A model generated the notes under the pieces. The model was not told where the DNA came from. It made no database searches and worked only from the letters and a program-made list of their open reading frames with translations. From NCBI RefSeq assembly GCF_015602705.1, contig NZ_CP059081.1, positions 2,303,702 to 2,367,701 of the forward strand: a stretch of 64,000 nucleotides of DNA, in the 5' to 3' direction. Source of the DNA: Acinetobacter lwoffii. Its GTDB lineage: Bacteria > Pseudomonadota > Gammaproteobacteria > Pseudomonadales > Moraxellaceae. Below are positions 46,335-56,138 of this stretch, one piece after another. Position 1 is the first letter of the stretch, and each line of letters starts with the position of its first letter. Both the position numbers and the translations under genes were made by a program.

Positions 46335-46907
46335 TTAAACTTCGGATTTAATCAGATAAGGCTCGATCACTTTCCAGAGTTCCGGCAGATCAGTACAGCC
46401 TTGTGAATCAATAAAATGTCCGTGATGCTTGGCATTCACCACAATCGCGTCCAGACTGTCCGCCTGTTCCAGACTAAATTCTGGTGCAACCCGATCATCG
46501 CCTTCAGAATAGATCACTACACGTTCTGCAACCTGTTGTTTGAGTAAATCGAAATCGATATCAGCGGCATCAATAAAAGGGTTTACTTCATCCAGACGAC
46601 CTAACCGGCCATTAAATCCCGCGATCAATACCAGTTGCTGAATTTTCTGCTGTTTTAATTCTCTGGATAAGTAATGCAATGCGGCCACAGTTCCCAAGCT
46701 ATGTGCAATAAAGATACTGTCCTCGTCAATTGCATCAATCTGTTCACGCATTTGCTGATCCCAGGTGTCCAGTGTCGGTGTGGTCGATGGATCGAGCCGA
46801 AGTACTTTTAAACTGACGTTTTCCTGTTGGGCTTTTTCCTGAATCCACGGATACCAATTTTCTTCCGGGCTTGCAGTATAACCATGTACGACAATCACTT
46901 GGGTCAT
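46335..46907 (-). CDS. RBBP9/YdeN family serine hydrolase
   Basis: Small alpha/beta hydrolase of 190 residues, MTQVIVVHGYTASPEENWYPW at the start, intact nucleophile elbow IAHSLGTVAAL near 75, Asp in EGDDRVAPE near 145 and His in HHGHFIDSQG near 168. The family is widespread and no physiological substrate is settled. It is the catalytically complete paralogue of the gene 137 bp further along, and probably in the same transcript. Confidence 0.87.
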   Translation of the reverse strand: MTQVIVVHGYTASPEENWYPWIQEKAQQENVSLKVLRLDPSTTPTLDTWDQQMREQIDAIDEDSIFIAHSLGTVAALHYLSRELKQQKIQQLVLIAGFNGRLGRLDEVNPFIDAADIDFDLLKQQVAERVVIYSEGDDRVAPEFSLEQADSLDAIVVNAKHHGHFIDSQGCTDLPELWKVIEPYLIKSEV

Positions 46908-47017
46908 TTGAAATTTCTCTTTATTTTGTGCTCATGCTCCTGAGTCTGCCTGATCGGATTTTTATTTTGGGTAAGTAAATGTTGTTTTGTTTAAACCAGT
47001 TTGACCATTTATTCGCA

Positions 47018-47048
47018 ATAAAAAAAGGCGCATATTGCGCCTTTTTTT
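47018..47048 (-). terminator. Intrinsic terminator after ffh
   Basis: GGCGCA-ATA-TGCGCC on the minus strand with A runs upstream and T7 downstream, 11 bp after the stop codon. Confidence 0.88.
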
Positions 47049-47058
47049 TAAACACAAC

Positions 47059-48465
47059 TTATTTCTTGTCGTTGCCGCCGAACAATGGACCCATACCACC
47101 GCCGCCGCCAAACTGTTTCTGCAAGCCGCCGAGTGACTTCATCATTTTTGCCATACCGGATGGATTGGCAAATTTTTTCATCATCTTGGCCATTTGGGCA
47201 TGTTGCTTGATCAGCTTGTTGACTTCTGCCACTTCCATACCACAACCTGCTGCGATACGTTTTTTACGGCTTGGGTTCATCAAGTCCGGGTTACGGCGCT
47301 CTTTGATAGTCATCGACTGGATAATCGCTTCCATTTTCTTGACCTGCTTTTCAGGATTGGCTTGCGCCAACGCATCTTGCAGACCGGCATTGCTCATGCC
47401 AGGAAGTTTGTCCAGGAAGCCCATCATGCCGCCCATCTTGTTCATCTGCTCAAACTGCATCAGCATGTCTTCAAAGTTGAAGCTGCCGCCTTTTTGCAGT
47501 TTTTTCGCCATTTTTTCGGCTTTTTCTTTGTCGACCTTGCGTTCAAGTTCTTCGACCAAAGAAAGTACATCACCCATACCGAGAATACGCTGTGCAACAC
47601 GCTCAGGATGGAATGGCTCCAAGGCATCGAGTTTCTCACCCATACCCAAGAATTTGATTGGCTTGCCGGTAATCGCGCGTACTGAAAGCGCTGCACCACC
47701 GCGCGCATCACCATCAGTTTTGGTCAGGATCACACCAGTTAAAGGCAAGGCATCGTTGAATGCTTTGGCGGTGTTTGCCGCATCCTGACCGGTCATGGCA
47801 TCGACCACGAACAGGGTTTCAGTCGGGTTAATCGCTGCATGCAGCTCTTTGATTTCACCCATCATGTCATCATCGATATGCAAACGGCCTGCCGTATCGA
47901 CAATCAGTACATCGGCAAACTGGATTTTTGCCTGTTCAATCGCGCGATTCACAATCGTAATCGGTTTTTCGTCTGCGCTGGATTCTAGGAAAATCGCACC
48001 GACTTCACCTGCGACAGTCTGTAGCTGTTTGATCGCAGCCGGACGATACACATCGGCAGAGACCATCGCGACTTTTTTCTTTTGACGTTCTTGTAAGAAG
48101 CGTGCAAGTTTCGCTGCAGTTGTTGTTTTACCTGCACCCTGCAAGCCTGCCAGCAGGACAACCACAGGTGGTTTTGCAGCGAGGTCGAGGCTTTCATTGG
48201 CCTCGCCCATCATTTTGGTCAATTCGTCATGAACGATTTTGACAAAAGCCTGCCCAGGAGATAACTGAGTCATCACTTCCTGGCCCAATGCTTCTTCCTT
48301 AACTTTCGCGATGAATTCACGAGTTACAGGTAACGCAACATCGGCCTCAAGAAGCGCCATACGCACTTCACGTAACGTATCTTTAATATTGTCTTCGGTT
48401 AGCTGCCCTGAGCCAGTAACATTTCTTAAACTCTGCGTGAGTCGTTCTGTTAAGGTATCAAACAT
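47059..48465 (-). CDS. ffh: Signal recognition particle protein Ffh
   Basis: GTPase that binds signal sequences and 4.5S RNA for cotranslational membrane targeting. The 468 residues comprise the N domain, the G domain with AGLQGAGKTTTAAKLA near 105, DTAGRLHIDD near 190 and TKTDGDARGG near 248, and a Met-rich M domain from about 300 (DMLMQFEQMNKMGGMMGF). The glycine-rich end (GGGGGMGPLFGG) is usual in the group. It is divergent from ypjD. Confidence 0.97.
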   Translation of the reverse strand: MFDTLTERLTQSLRNVTGSGQLTEDNIKDTLREVRMALLEADVALPVTREFIAKVKEEALGQEVMTQLSPGQAFVKIVHDELTKMMGEANESLDLAAKPPVVVLLAGLQGAGKTTTAAKLARFLQERQKKKVAMVSADVYRPAAIKQLQTVAGEVGAIFLESSADEKPITIVNRAIEQAKIQFADVLIVDTAGRLHIDDDMMGEIKELHAAINPTETLFVVDAMTGQDAANTAKAFNDALPLTGVILTKTDGDARGGAALSVRAITGKPIKFLGMGEKLDALEPFHPERVAQRILGMGDVLSLVEELERKVDKEKAEKMAKKLQKGGSFNFEDMLMQFEQMNKMGGMMGFLDKLPGMSNAGLQDALAQANPEKQVKKMEAIIQSMTIKERRNPDLMNPSRKKRIAAGCGMEVAEVNKLIKQHAQMAKMMKKFANPSGMAKMMKSLGGLQKQFGGGGGMGPLFGGNDKK

Positions 48466-48603
48466 TGCAAAATCCGCTTAAAATAGCCATGAGCAAAAAA
48501 TTGTTTCTTAAAATAGAAAATTTATGCATAGAATGCTATAGGATACTGTAGTTCGCAGCGAATTTATATAAATGAATATTCATCACCCTTAAAAAGGTTT
48601 GAC

Positions 48604-49413
48604 ATGGTTAGCCTCCCCTTGGTTTATACGATCTTAGCATTAGTCGCTTACACCGCTTCCTTCTGGTATCTGTTCATTCATTTAATGTCTAAACGTGCTC
48701 CTAATCAATGGTTTGTCTCGCTAACCGCACTGCTTGGACTGGGCTTGCATGCGCTGGTTTTATATGGCGATATGCATACCCCGCTGGGCATCAATTATGA
48801 TGTCTTTGCCCTGTTTTCCTTTACCTCTGGTCTGATGCTGTTACTCAGCATTATTTACAGCACTTATCGTCCGATTATTGCCCTGAACCTGATCGGGATT
48901 CCGGTGGCTGCGACCGGATTAATTCTTGGCTTTGCGTTTACTCAGCCTGCAAAAATCATCACACAAAACTCTTTGGGTCTGGATATTCATATTATCCTGT
49001 CTTTGTCTGCTTATGCGGTATTGCTCATGGCGACCATTCAGGCCGTAATTTTACGCTTTCAGGATCGTGAGCTGAAAAAGAAGCAAAAACGCCGCGTTTG
49101 GGTCAGTTTGCTACCCTCTTATCAAGACATGGAATCATTGCTGTTTGATATGCTGATGACCGGTTTTGTTTTACTTACTCTCGCATTGGGCTTTGGCTTT
49201 TTTACCATCGACAATTTCTTTGCTCAGCATCTGGCACATAAAACGGCGTTCAGTATTATTTCCTGGCTGGTTTACGGTTCCCTATTAATCGGACACTGGA
49301 AGTTTGGCTGGCGTGGCCAGAAAGCTGTGCGCTTTACCCTGCTCGGTTTTGGCTTGCTGGCACTGGGTTTTATTGGTTCTAAATTTGTGCTGGAAATGAT
49401 TCTAGGGCGATAA
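48604..49413 (+). CDS. ypjD: Cytochrome c assembly-type membrane protein YpjD
   Basis: Inner membrane protein of the CcsA/HemX group, 269 residues and eight hydrophobic segments. Typical pieces are LGLGLHALVLYGDM, the FTSGLMLLLS segment and the late LAHKTAFSIISWLVYGSLLIGHWKFGWRGQKAV with the group's conserved His residues. The gene next to ffh is the usual YpjD position. A role in haem or cytochrome handling is suspected from family membership but not shown. Confidence 0.85.
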   Translation: MVSLPLVYTILALVAYTASFWYLFIHLMSKRAPNQWFVSLTALLGLGLHALVLYGDMHTPLGINYDVFALFSFTSGLMLLLSIIYSTYRPIIALNLIGIPVAATGLILGFAFTQPAKIITQNSLGLDIHIILSLSAYAVLLMATIQAVILRFQDRELKKKQKRRVWVSLLPSYQDMESLLFDMLMTGFVLLTLALGFGFFTIDNFFAQHLAHKTAFSIISWLVYGSLLIGHWKFGWRGQKAVRFTLLGFGLLALGFIGSKFVLEMILGR

Positions 49414-49473
49414 TTCTGAGCCTTGAAATATTCAATTCATTGTCCAATAAACAGGCTTTAGCTTGAATATTCT

Positions 49474-50235
49474 TTAAACGATTATACGCCCCGCACGCAC
49501 CGACAATGGCCAGCGAATGACTCTAGGTAATTCTGGATCTTCCCATTCTGGCAATAAGGCATCTGCAAGTACGTTCAGTGGATTATGTCCGAGTGCTTGA
49601 GTGGCTGCTTTCACGGCTGACCAAGTACTCATATAACCAATTAACTGATAAAAATTCCATTCAACCTGTAATACCGGTGGCTGAATCGCCATTTCCTGAA
49701 ATGGAAATGGGAGATTTTTATATCCTTCATCTACATGGCGACGTTCAGGCGGCCAGTACGATGCAAGCGTTACCTCATAAAAATGCTTAAAATAATGATT
49801 CAGATGGGGCTCATCCACACTGAACACGCCATAGCTAATTAAAGCCAGAACGGCATTAGGCCGGGCAAGACGGCGAGCTTCTGCGTAGAATTTTTCCAGA
49901 TCGAGCCAATGCGCTGCTTGAGCCACCGAAATCAGATCAATACTCTGGTCAGCACACGGGATCTCTTCAGCGAATGCCTGACCATACTGAATTTTTGGAT
50001 GCGGTTTGGCTTGGGCAAGCTGTTCAGCACTCGCATCAATAGCAAGCACCTGATCAAAGTAATTCGCCAAAACTTCTGAAAGCTGTCCAGAACCACAGCC
50101 GACATCTACAGCCAATTTGGTACCTGGTGACAGCTCTGCCAATAGCTTTCCCAATGCATCCGGATAATGCGGACGAAACAAGGCATAGTCCTGTGACTGC
50201 TGGGAGAAATGATCTTTAAATTCCCTATTTTCCAT
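49474..50235 (-). CDS. Class I SAM-dependent methyltransferase
   Basis: The 253 residues have the SAM motif I VDVGCGSGQLSEVL near 42-55, DASAEQLAQAKPH as motif for the ribose, and IDLISVAQAAHWLDLEKF near 100, the Methyltransf_11 type of small-molecule methyltransferases found from bacteria to yeast (trans-aconitate methyltransferase-like). It lies downstream of the paa genes on the same strand, 116 bp after paaY. I see no evidence that it takes part in phenylacetate metabolism. Confidence 0.8.
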   Translation of the reverse strand: MENREFKDHFSQQSQDYALFRPHYPDALGKLLAELSPGTKLAVDVGCGSGQLSEVLANYFDQVLAIDASAEQLAQAKPHPKIQYGQAFAEEIPCADQSIDLISVAQAAHWLDLEKFYAEARRLARPNAVLALISYGVFSVDEPHLNHYFKHFYEVTLASYWPPERRHVDEGYKNLPFPFQEMAIQPPVLQVEWNFYQLIGYMSTWSAVKAATQALGHNPLNVLADALLPEWEDPELPRVIRWPLSVRAGRIIV

Positions 50236-50351
50236 ATATGCTTTCCAGACCAGTTTTATTTCAGTCTAAATAGCCGGTCAAGGAATGCAGTTGGAATTTG
50301 GTTTCAGTCATTTCATTTTTTTAAAATGCAGAATTCATCTATTCGATAGAA

Positions 50352-50972
50352 TCATGTTCTTGACTCAGTCATCAAACCATTCTGCTTGATCTGATAATCT
50401 GCCTTAAACGCTTTGTAACTGAGCCGGTCTGTGGAGACTTCTGTTAAAGGACTGACCTCCTGCATTGAAGAAAGACAGCGTTCTGTCAGCTGAATATATT
50501 CCTGCGTTCCCTTGCTTTTCCAGGCGATTTCTTTAGCTTCTAAAGGACGGATAACCCGCGCTGGACTACCGAGCACCAATGAATTTTCCGGAATTTGGGC
50601 CTTGGCTTTAACCGTGCTATTGGCACCGATAATGGTATTTTCACCAATTTCGGCTTCATCCAGAATCACGCTGTTCATACCCACCAGTACATTTTTACGA
50701 ATGATACAGCCATGTAAAATCGCGCCATGTCCGATATGACCATATTCTTCGACCAGCGTGACGCTACCGGGAAAGCCATGGATGGTACAGGAATCCTGAA
50801 CATTGGCATTTTTCTGGATGTAAATCCCGCCAAAGTCGGCTCTTAAAGTAGCGAAAGGCCCGATATATACGCCCTCTTCAATCACCACATCCCCGATCAG
50901 AACGGCTTGCGGATGCACATAAGCGCGAGGGCTGACCACAGGAATCACACCATCAATGGCATAACACGGCAT
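50352..50972 (-). CDS. paaY: Phenylacetate degradation protein PaaY, gamma-carbonic-anhydrase-like
   Basis: Left-handed beta-helix protein of 206 residues built from hexapeptide repeats (VLIGDVVIEEGVYIGPFATLRADFG), with metal-binding His in HIGHGAILHGC. PaaY has a thioesterase activity that helps regulate the pathway by hydrolysing ring-modified CoA esters. It directly follows paaX, as in E. coli paaXY. AAGGA precedes the ATG. Confidence 0.93.
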   Translation of the reverse strand: MPCYAIDGVIPVVSPRAYVHPQAVLIGDVVIEEGVYIGPFATLRADFGGIYIQKNANVQDSCTIHGFPGSVTLVEEYGHIGHGAILHGCIIRKNVLVGMNSVILDEAEIGENTIIGANSTVKAKAQIPENSLVLGSPARVIRPLEAKEIAWKSKGTQEYIQLTERCLSSMQEVSPLTEVSTDRLSYKAFKADYQIKQNGLMTESRT

Positions 50973-51003
50973 TATTTTATTCCTTTAAAAATGCAGAATT
51001 AGA

Positions 51004-51942
51004 TTAGCTAACAGCTTCCAGTCGCAAACCGCCAAAACGTTTATAAAATTGTGGATGTACCGGCGGCATCGAACCTTCCGAAGTTCGGGCGATCTCCATA
51101 AAGAATTCATCCCCTGCCGCAACCACGGTTTGATATAAATTACTGCTCAGATTACGGGCATTCAGGGAAAGCCAGTTGGATGGCAATAATTCAAAAGGCA
51201 GATTTGGATCTTTTAATAAAATCCGGCGGAATTGATGAATCAGTAAAATTCGTAACTGAAAAGCCTGAACCGGATCCAGTTCATCTTCCTGTTCCACCAG
51301 ATGAAAGAATTCCCGGAAATCCGCAATGAATTTTTCATAACGCTGATGCAGTTCCTGCACCGGCCAATTGGTGGCAACCATGCGTTTTACAGTTGGATAG
51401 GATTCCTGCCAGAGCTGCAAAGTTTCAGCTTTAAACACCACGACTTGGTCGGTCATTTTCAGGTTCAGCAGCAGGTTTTGCAGTTTCTGATGATCACAGC
51501 CCGGATAGGCCATGACATTAGTGGCGATATTGGCAAAGCCCAGCCATTCCAGTTCTTTTTTCAGAACCAGTTTATTTTCCAGTTCCACTGAACTGAGCAG
51601 CACCAGATCCCACTTCTGATCCCATTCGGTATGCTGAAAACTGTAAATTTTTTGATCCGCCATAATAAAACGCTGGCGGCTGCTTTCGGTTACGCGATAA
51701 TAACTGGTGCGACCAATTTTCTCAGACATCAGCCAGCCATTTTGGACCAGACGGAATACGGCAGTCCGTACTGATCGTTCATTAAACCCGAAGACATCCA
51801 TGAGCTGAATCAGACTGGCCAGACTGATGATGCCCCCTCGGTGAAAAATACAGTCACCGAAGATGGTCATGATTAATGAGGTTCCGCTGAGTACTTCAGT
51901 TTGAATAAAGTCATCAATTATTTGTTTTAATTTCGGATTCAT
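51004..51942 (-). CDS. paaX: Transcriptional repressor PaaX
   Basis: Represses the paa genes and is released by phenylacetyl-CoA. The 312 residues have a winged-helix region at 15-95 (SGTSLIMTIFGDCIFHRGGIISLASLIQLMDVFGFNERSVRTAVFRLVQNGWL), characteristic of PaaX, and a C-terminal domain ending in the YKRFGGLR-type tail. It lies between paaK and paaY. Targets are probably the paaA/paaZ promoters in the divergent gap at 61.5-61.7 kb. Confidence 0.94.
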   Translation of the reverse strand: MNPKLKQIIDDFIQTEVLSGTSLIMTIFGDCIFHRGGIISLASLIQLMDVFGFNERSVRTAVFRLVQNGWLMSEKIGRTSYYRVTESSRQRFIMADQKIYSFQHTEWDQKWDLVLLSSVELENKLVLKKELEWLGFANIATNVMAYPGCDHQKLQNLLLNLKMTDQVVVFKAETLQLWQESYPTVKRMVATNWPVQELHQRYEKFIADFREFFHLVEQEDELDPVQAFQLRILLIHQFRRILLKDPNLPFELLPSNWLSLNARNLSSNLYQTVVAAGDEFFMEIARTSEGSMPPVHPQFYKRFGGLRLEAVS

Positions 51943-51968
51943 TGCGTTTAACTTTACCTTATAGAAAC

Positions 51969-51997
51969 TGGATGATAGACCATTTGGCTATCATCCA
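51969..51997 (-). other. Perfect 10-bp hairpin between paaK and paaX
   Basis: TGGATGATAG pairs with CTATCATCCA around nine bases. No T tract follows on the transcript, so more likely an RNA processing, stability or attenuation element than a full terminator. Confidence 0.45.
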
Positions 51998-52005
51998 ATA
52001 GTACT

Positions 52006-53298
52006 TCATGCAGACTTGCGGATATCAAAAACGCGCTGTGCCTTACCTTCAGAGCGTGGCAGACTGCCTTCAGGCAACACTTCGACACTTACGGTGATTC
52101 CGACCATAGTTTTAATCTGGCTTTTCAGCTGAGTTGCCAGCTGGTGCGCCATAATGTCACTGCTATCTTTACGCATTTCGGTACGGATATGCAATGTATC
52201 CAGATGTCCCTGTTTGCAAATCTGAATCTGGTAGTTCGGAATCAGTTGCTGGATTTGTAAAATCTGCTCTTCAATCTGTGATGGGAAGACATTCACCCCA
52301 CGGATAATCATCATGTCATCACTACGGCCGACAATCTTGTCCATACGGCGCATGGTGCGTGCCGTGCCTGGCAATAAACGGGTTAGATCACGGGTACGGT
52401 AACGGATTACCGGCATGCCTTCTTTAGTAATGGTGGTAAATACCAGTTCACCCAGTTCGCCATCTGGCAGCACTTCACCGGTTTCAGGATGAATAATTTC
52501 AGGATAGAAATGATCTTCCCAAATGGTTGGGCCATCTTTGGATTCCAGACATTCCATCGCGACACCGGGTCCCATGACTTCTGATAAACCATAAATATCC
52601 AGTGCATCAATGCCCAGACGCTCTTCGATTTCCTTGCGCATTTCATTGGTCCATGGCTCTGCACCAAAGACGCCGGTTTTAATCGAACAGTTTTTGGCTG
52701 TGCCAAGTTTCTTCTCAAGCGCTTCAATAATGTTCAGGCAGTAAGATGGCGTGACCATCAGTGCTGTCGGTTTAAAGTCATGAATCAGTTGCGCCTGTTT
52801 ATCGGTTTGTCCGCCAGACATTGGAATCACGGTTGCACCCAAGCGTTCAACGCCATAATGCGCGCCTAAACCACCGGTAAACAGACCATAACCGTAAGAC
52901 ACCTGGATGATATCTTTACTGCTCAAGCCGGCTGCACGTAATGAACGCGCCACTACATCTGACCAGACATTAATATCATTTTGGGTATAACCCACCACGG
53001 TTGGCTGACCGGTGGTGCCTGAAGATGCGTGCACACGTACAATCTGTTCCTGTGGCACAGCGAACATGCCAAACGGATAGTTATCGCGTAAATCCTGTTT
53101 GGTGGTAAACGGGAATTTGGCCAGGTCTTCCAGAGAGTTAAAATCGTCTGGATGCACGCCAGCATCATCGAATTTCTTTTTATAAACCGGGCTATTCTGA
53201 TAAGCATGTTGCAACGTCTTTTTCATACGCTGTAGCTGAACACTGCGTAACTCATCAACCGATACTTTTTCAATTTTTTCCATTGCATTGTTATTCAT
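52006..53298 (-). CDS. paaK: Phenylacetate-CoA ligase PaaK
   Basis: Activates phenylacetate to phenylacetyl-CoA with ATP. The 430 residues show the adenylation motif VHASSGTTGQPTVVGYT near 95-110, YGYGLFTGGLGAHYG near 140, GLSEVMGPGVAMECLESKDG near 240, GELVFTTITKEGMPVIRYRTRDL near 305 and the C-terminal lid with GDDMMIIRGVNVFPSQIE. This is the PaaK pattern, shorter than general acyl-CoA ligases. GGAG precedes the ATG by eight bases. Confidence 0.97.
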   Translation of the reverse strand: MNNNAMEKIEKVSVDELRSVQLQRMKKTLQHAYQNSPVYKKKFDDAGVHPDDFNSLEDLAKFPFTTKQDLRDNYPFGMFAVPQEQIVRVHASSGTTGQPTVVGYTQNDINVWSDVVARSLRAAGLSSKDIIQVSYGYGLFTGGLGAHYGVERLGATVIPMSGGQTDKQAQLIHDFKPTALMVTPSYCLNIIEALEKKLGTAKNCSIKTGVFGAEPWTNEMRKEIEERLGIDALDIYGLSEVMGPGVAMECLESKDGPTIWEDHFYPEIIHPETGEVLPDGELGELVFTTITKEGMPVIRYRTRDLTRLLPGTARTMRRMDKIVGRSDDMMIIRGVNVFPSQIEEQILQIQQLIPNYQIQICKQGHLDTLHIRTEMRKDSSDIMAHQLATQLKSQIKTMVGITVSVEVLPEGSLPRSEGKAQRVFDIRKSA

Positions 53299-53358
53299 AT
53301 TCTTACTCCTGACGCAGTCTTCCTGACCACAGTTTAATTCATTGATTGAATGATGTGT

Positions 53359-54570
53359 TTAATCCATATTTTCTAAAACCAGTGCAACACCTTGACCGAC
53401 ACCGACACACATGGTGCAGAGTGCATATTTGCCTTTACGGCGTTTCAGTTCATGCATGGCAGTAATCACCAGACGGGTGCCACTCATACCCAGTGGATGA
53501 CCCAAAGCGATGGCACCGCCATTCGGGTTGATTCTTGCATCATCGTCTTGCAGGCCCAATTCCCGAATCACAGCCAGCGATTGCGCTGCGAATGCTTCAT
53601 TCAGCTCAATCACGTCCATCTGTTCCAGGCTGAGTCCGGTTTGTTTCAAGACTTTCTGTACCGCTGGCACCGGGCCAATGCCCATATATTTGGCTTCAAC
53701 ACCGGCACTGGCCATCCCGATCACTTTGGCTTTCGGGCGCAAACCATACTGCTCGGAAAATTGCTGATTGCCGAGTAATACGCAAGCCGCACCGTCATTG
53801 ACACCCGAAGCATTGCCAGCGGTGACTGAGCCGCCTTCTTTACGAAATGGGGTTTTTAAGGCGGCCAGATTATCCAGCGTCGTCTCTGCGCGCGGATGCT
53901 CATCTTGGGAAATGGTCAGAGTGCTTTTCTTCGGACCTTTGACCTCTACTGGCAGAATTTCTTCGGCAAAAATACCCTTCTGCTGGGCTACTGCGGTTTT
54001 CTGTTGGCTGTGATAGGCAAACAGGTCCTGGTCTGCACGGCTAATCTGATACTTTTCAGCGACGTTTTCGGCCGTTTCCGGCATGCTGTCAACGCCAAAC
54101 TGTGCTTTAAATTTTGGGTTGATAAAACGCCAGCCAATGGTGGTGTCATAAATTTCAGGGGTACGGCTAAAGGCAGTCGTAGGTTTGGATTGCACGAAAG
54201 GCGCTCGGCTCATGGATTCTACGCCACCCGCCAAAACAAATTGTGCTTCACCCGATTTGATGGCACGTGCTCCCAGTCCAATGGCATCCAGACCTGAAGC
54301 ACATAAGCGGTTCACGGTGAGCGCTGGAACAGATTCAGGCAACCCTGCGAGTAAAGCAGCCATACGCGCCACGTTGCGGTTATCTTCACCGGCCTGATTG
54401 GCACAGCCTAGGATCACTTCATCCAGTTCTGCCCATGGCAAGGCAGGATGCTGATCTTTCAGATATTGAATCGGTAGCGCTGCCAGATCATCAGCACGAA
54501 TGCTGCTCAGTCCACCGGCATAGCGTCCGATCGAGGTGCGAATTCCATCAAAAATATAAACCTGTTCCAT
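53359..54570 (-). CDS. paaJ: 3-oxoadipyl-CoA/3-oxo-5,6-dehydrosuberyl-CoA thiolase PaaJ
   Basis: Thiolytic cleavage at the end of the pathway. The 403 residues are typical for the PaaJ/PcaF subfamily: Cys90 in [42 protein letters not shown] with the catalytic His and [10 protein letters not shown] with the second Cys. Eleven bases separate it from paaH. PcaF is nearly identical in sequence; the paa context decides. Confidence 0.94.
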   Translation of the reverse strand: MEQVYIFDGIRTSIGRYAGGLSSIRADDLAALPIQYLKDQHPALPWAELDEVILGCANQAGEDNRNVARMAALLAGLPESVPALTVNRLCASGLDAIGLGARAIKSGEAQFVLAGGVESMSRAPFVQSKPTTAFSRTPEIYDTTIGWRFINPKFKAQFGVDSMPETAENVAEKYQISRADQDLFAYHSQQKTAVAQQKGIFAEEILPVEVKGPKKSTLTISQDEHPRAETTLDNLAALKTPFRKEGGSVTAGNASGVNDGAACVLLGNQQFSEQYGLRPKAKVIGMASAGVEAKYMGIGPVPAVQKVLKQTGLSLEQMDVIELNEAFAAQSLAVIRELGLQDDDARINPNGGAIALGHPLGMSGTRLVITAMHELKRRKGKYALCTMCVGVGQGVALVLENMD

Positions 54571-54581
54571 GATTCTTCCTT

Positions 54582-56135
54582 TTAGCCAGCAACGCGTAAT
54601 GGTTGCTGCTGAGTTTTCTGTGCATGTCCCTGCACCGCTTTCTTTGCTAAATATATACTAGTTCTATAGCGGTCTTCACCATAAATACGATACATATTTT
54701 CTAAAATTTGTAAAATTGTGTAATATCCAATTTTATCTGCCCATTCGAATGGACCACAAGGATAATTAACGCCATATTTCATAGCAGAATCAATATCTTG
54801 TTCTGATGCAATATCATGCAATATTGCTTCACAGGCTTCATTCACCAACATGGCAATACTACGTATAACATAAAGACCGGGATGATCCTTAGACCAAATA
54901 GGTATCATATCCATACCTATGAGGAATAGCTCCACTGCCTGGCGCTGTTCAGCACTACACGCCGGTGATGCAACGACTGGAATCGCTTGAGCATTTGTCC
55001 AATCTGAATGCCAGTCCATCAACACCACAGGCTCATGCGGATAGGTAAGTTCAACTGATTCGCCAAGCGATAATCGCAGAGAAAGGTCACCAATCAGGAT
55101 TTCATTCTGTTCTGCTGCCTGAAAACTCAGCTCTACATGAGAGGCCTGTTTTAAACGTTCAATCAGTACTGAGGAATGTAGCCATTCACCTTTTACTGTG
55201 ACTTTGAGCTTATTCAGCGACTTGGCATAACACACTGGCAATTCATATACAGGTGCAGGCTTGGCCTGAGCGTAATCATAAAAACCCTGACCGGACTTGC
55301 GACCATAACAACCGGCATCGACCAGTTCTTTTTGAATCAAGGACGGGCGGTAGCGTGGCTCATAGAAAAATTCCTGATAGACACTTTGTGTGACCGAGAA
55401 ATTCACATCCTGCCCAATCAGATCTGTAAGTTCACACGGCCCCATGGCAAAACGGCCACATTCGCGCATGATGTAATCGAGCTGTTCCGGGGTGGTGGCA
55501 TTTTCCTGCAAGGCACGAAAGGCCTCGGCATAATAAGGTCGTGCGACACGATTGACGATAAAACCGGGGGTCGATTTGGCTCGCACTGGAACCTTGTTCC
55601 AGTCCTTCATCAGATCAAATACTGCATCGGCAATCGCTGCTGAGGTTTTCAGTCCGCGGATAATCTCGACCAGTTTCATCACCGGCGCCGGATTAAAGAA
55701 ATGCAGACCAATCACTCGCTCGGGATGTGGAATCGCCGAGGCAATTGCGGTAATGGAAATTGAAGAAGTATTAGACGCAAAAATCGTCTGTTCCGGGCAA
55801 ATGGCAGCCAGCTGTTGAAACAGGTTTTGCTTCACTTCTTTCTTTTCAACAATGGCTTCAATAATTAAGCCCGCATCGGCAAGCTGCTGAATGTCCTCTG
55901 CCACAATCAGATTGGCGAAGGTACTCTCCAGCAATTGCTGGGTCATTTTGCCATTTTGTACGCGCTTGCTCAGCTGCGCCTCTAAAGCAGTCAAGGCACT
56001 CTGAACTTTGCTGCGATCGAGATCAAACACATAGGTCGGATGCCCGTGCATGGCTGCCAGTTGTGCAATGCCAATCCCCATGGTTCCAGCACCGACCACA
56101 GCAACTTTGACTTGCTCTAAATTGATCTGTTGCAT
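54582..56135 (-). CDS. paaH: 3-hydroxyacyl-CoA dehydrogenase PaaH
   Basis: NAD-dependent oxidation of 3-hydroxyadipyl-CoA. The 517 residues comprise the NAD fold VAVVGAGTMGIGIAQLAAMHGHP at 10-32, FFNPAPVMKLVEIIRG near 145, PGFIVNRVARPYYAEAFRAL near 185, and two C-terminal dimerisation domains, the second ending near CGPFEWADKIGYY. That double C-terminal arrangement separates PaaH from simple HbdA-type enzymes. AAGGA precedes the start; paaG ends three bases upstream. Confidence 0.94.
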   Translation of the reverse strand: MQQINLEQVKVAVVGAGTMGIGIAQLAAMHGHPTYVFDLDRSKVQSALTALEAQLSKRVQNGKMTQQLLESTFANLIVAEDIQQLADAGLIIEAIVEKKEVKQNLFQQLAAICPEQTIFASNTSSISITAIASAIPHPERVIGLHFFNPAPVMKLVEIIRGLKTSAAIADAVFDLMKDWNKVPVRAKSTPGFIVNRVARPYYAEAFRALQENATTPEQLDYIMRECGRFAMGPCELTDLIGQDVNFSVTQSVYQEFFYEPRYRPSLIQKELVDAGCYGRKSGQGFYDYAQAKPAPVYELPVCYAKSLNKLKVTVKGEWLHSSVLIERLKQASHVELSFQAAEQNEILIGDLSLRLSLGESVELTYPHEPVVLMDWHSDWTNAQAIPVVASPACSAEQRQAVELFLIGMDMIPIWSKDHPGLYVIRSIAMLVNEACEAILHDIASEQDIDSAMKYGVNYPCGPFEWADKIGYYTILQILENMYRIYGEDRYRTSIYLAKKAVQGHAQKTQQQPLRVAG

Positions 56136-56138
56136 GAT

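Noticed and set aside
46979..47788. 269-codon open frame on the plus strand opposite ffh
   Set aside because: Shadow of ffh with low-complexity Ser/Pro/Cys/Phe text; ffh is full length and certain, and an overlapping second gene of this size is very unlikely.
49474..50235. Methyltransferase as a paa pathway gene
   Set aside because: Same strand and close, but its motifs are general small-molecule methyltransferase and no paa cluster step needs methylation.
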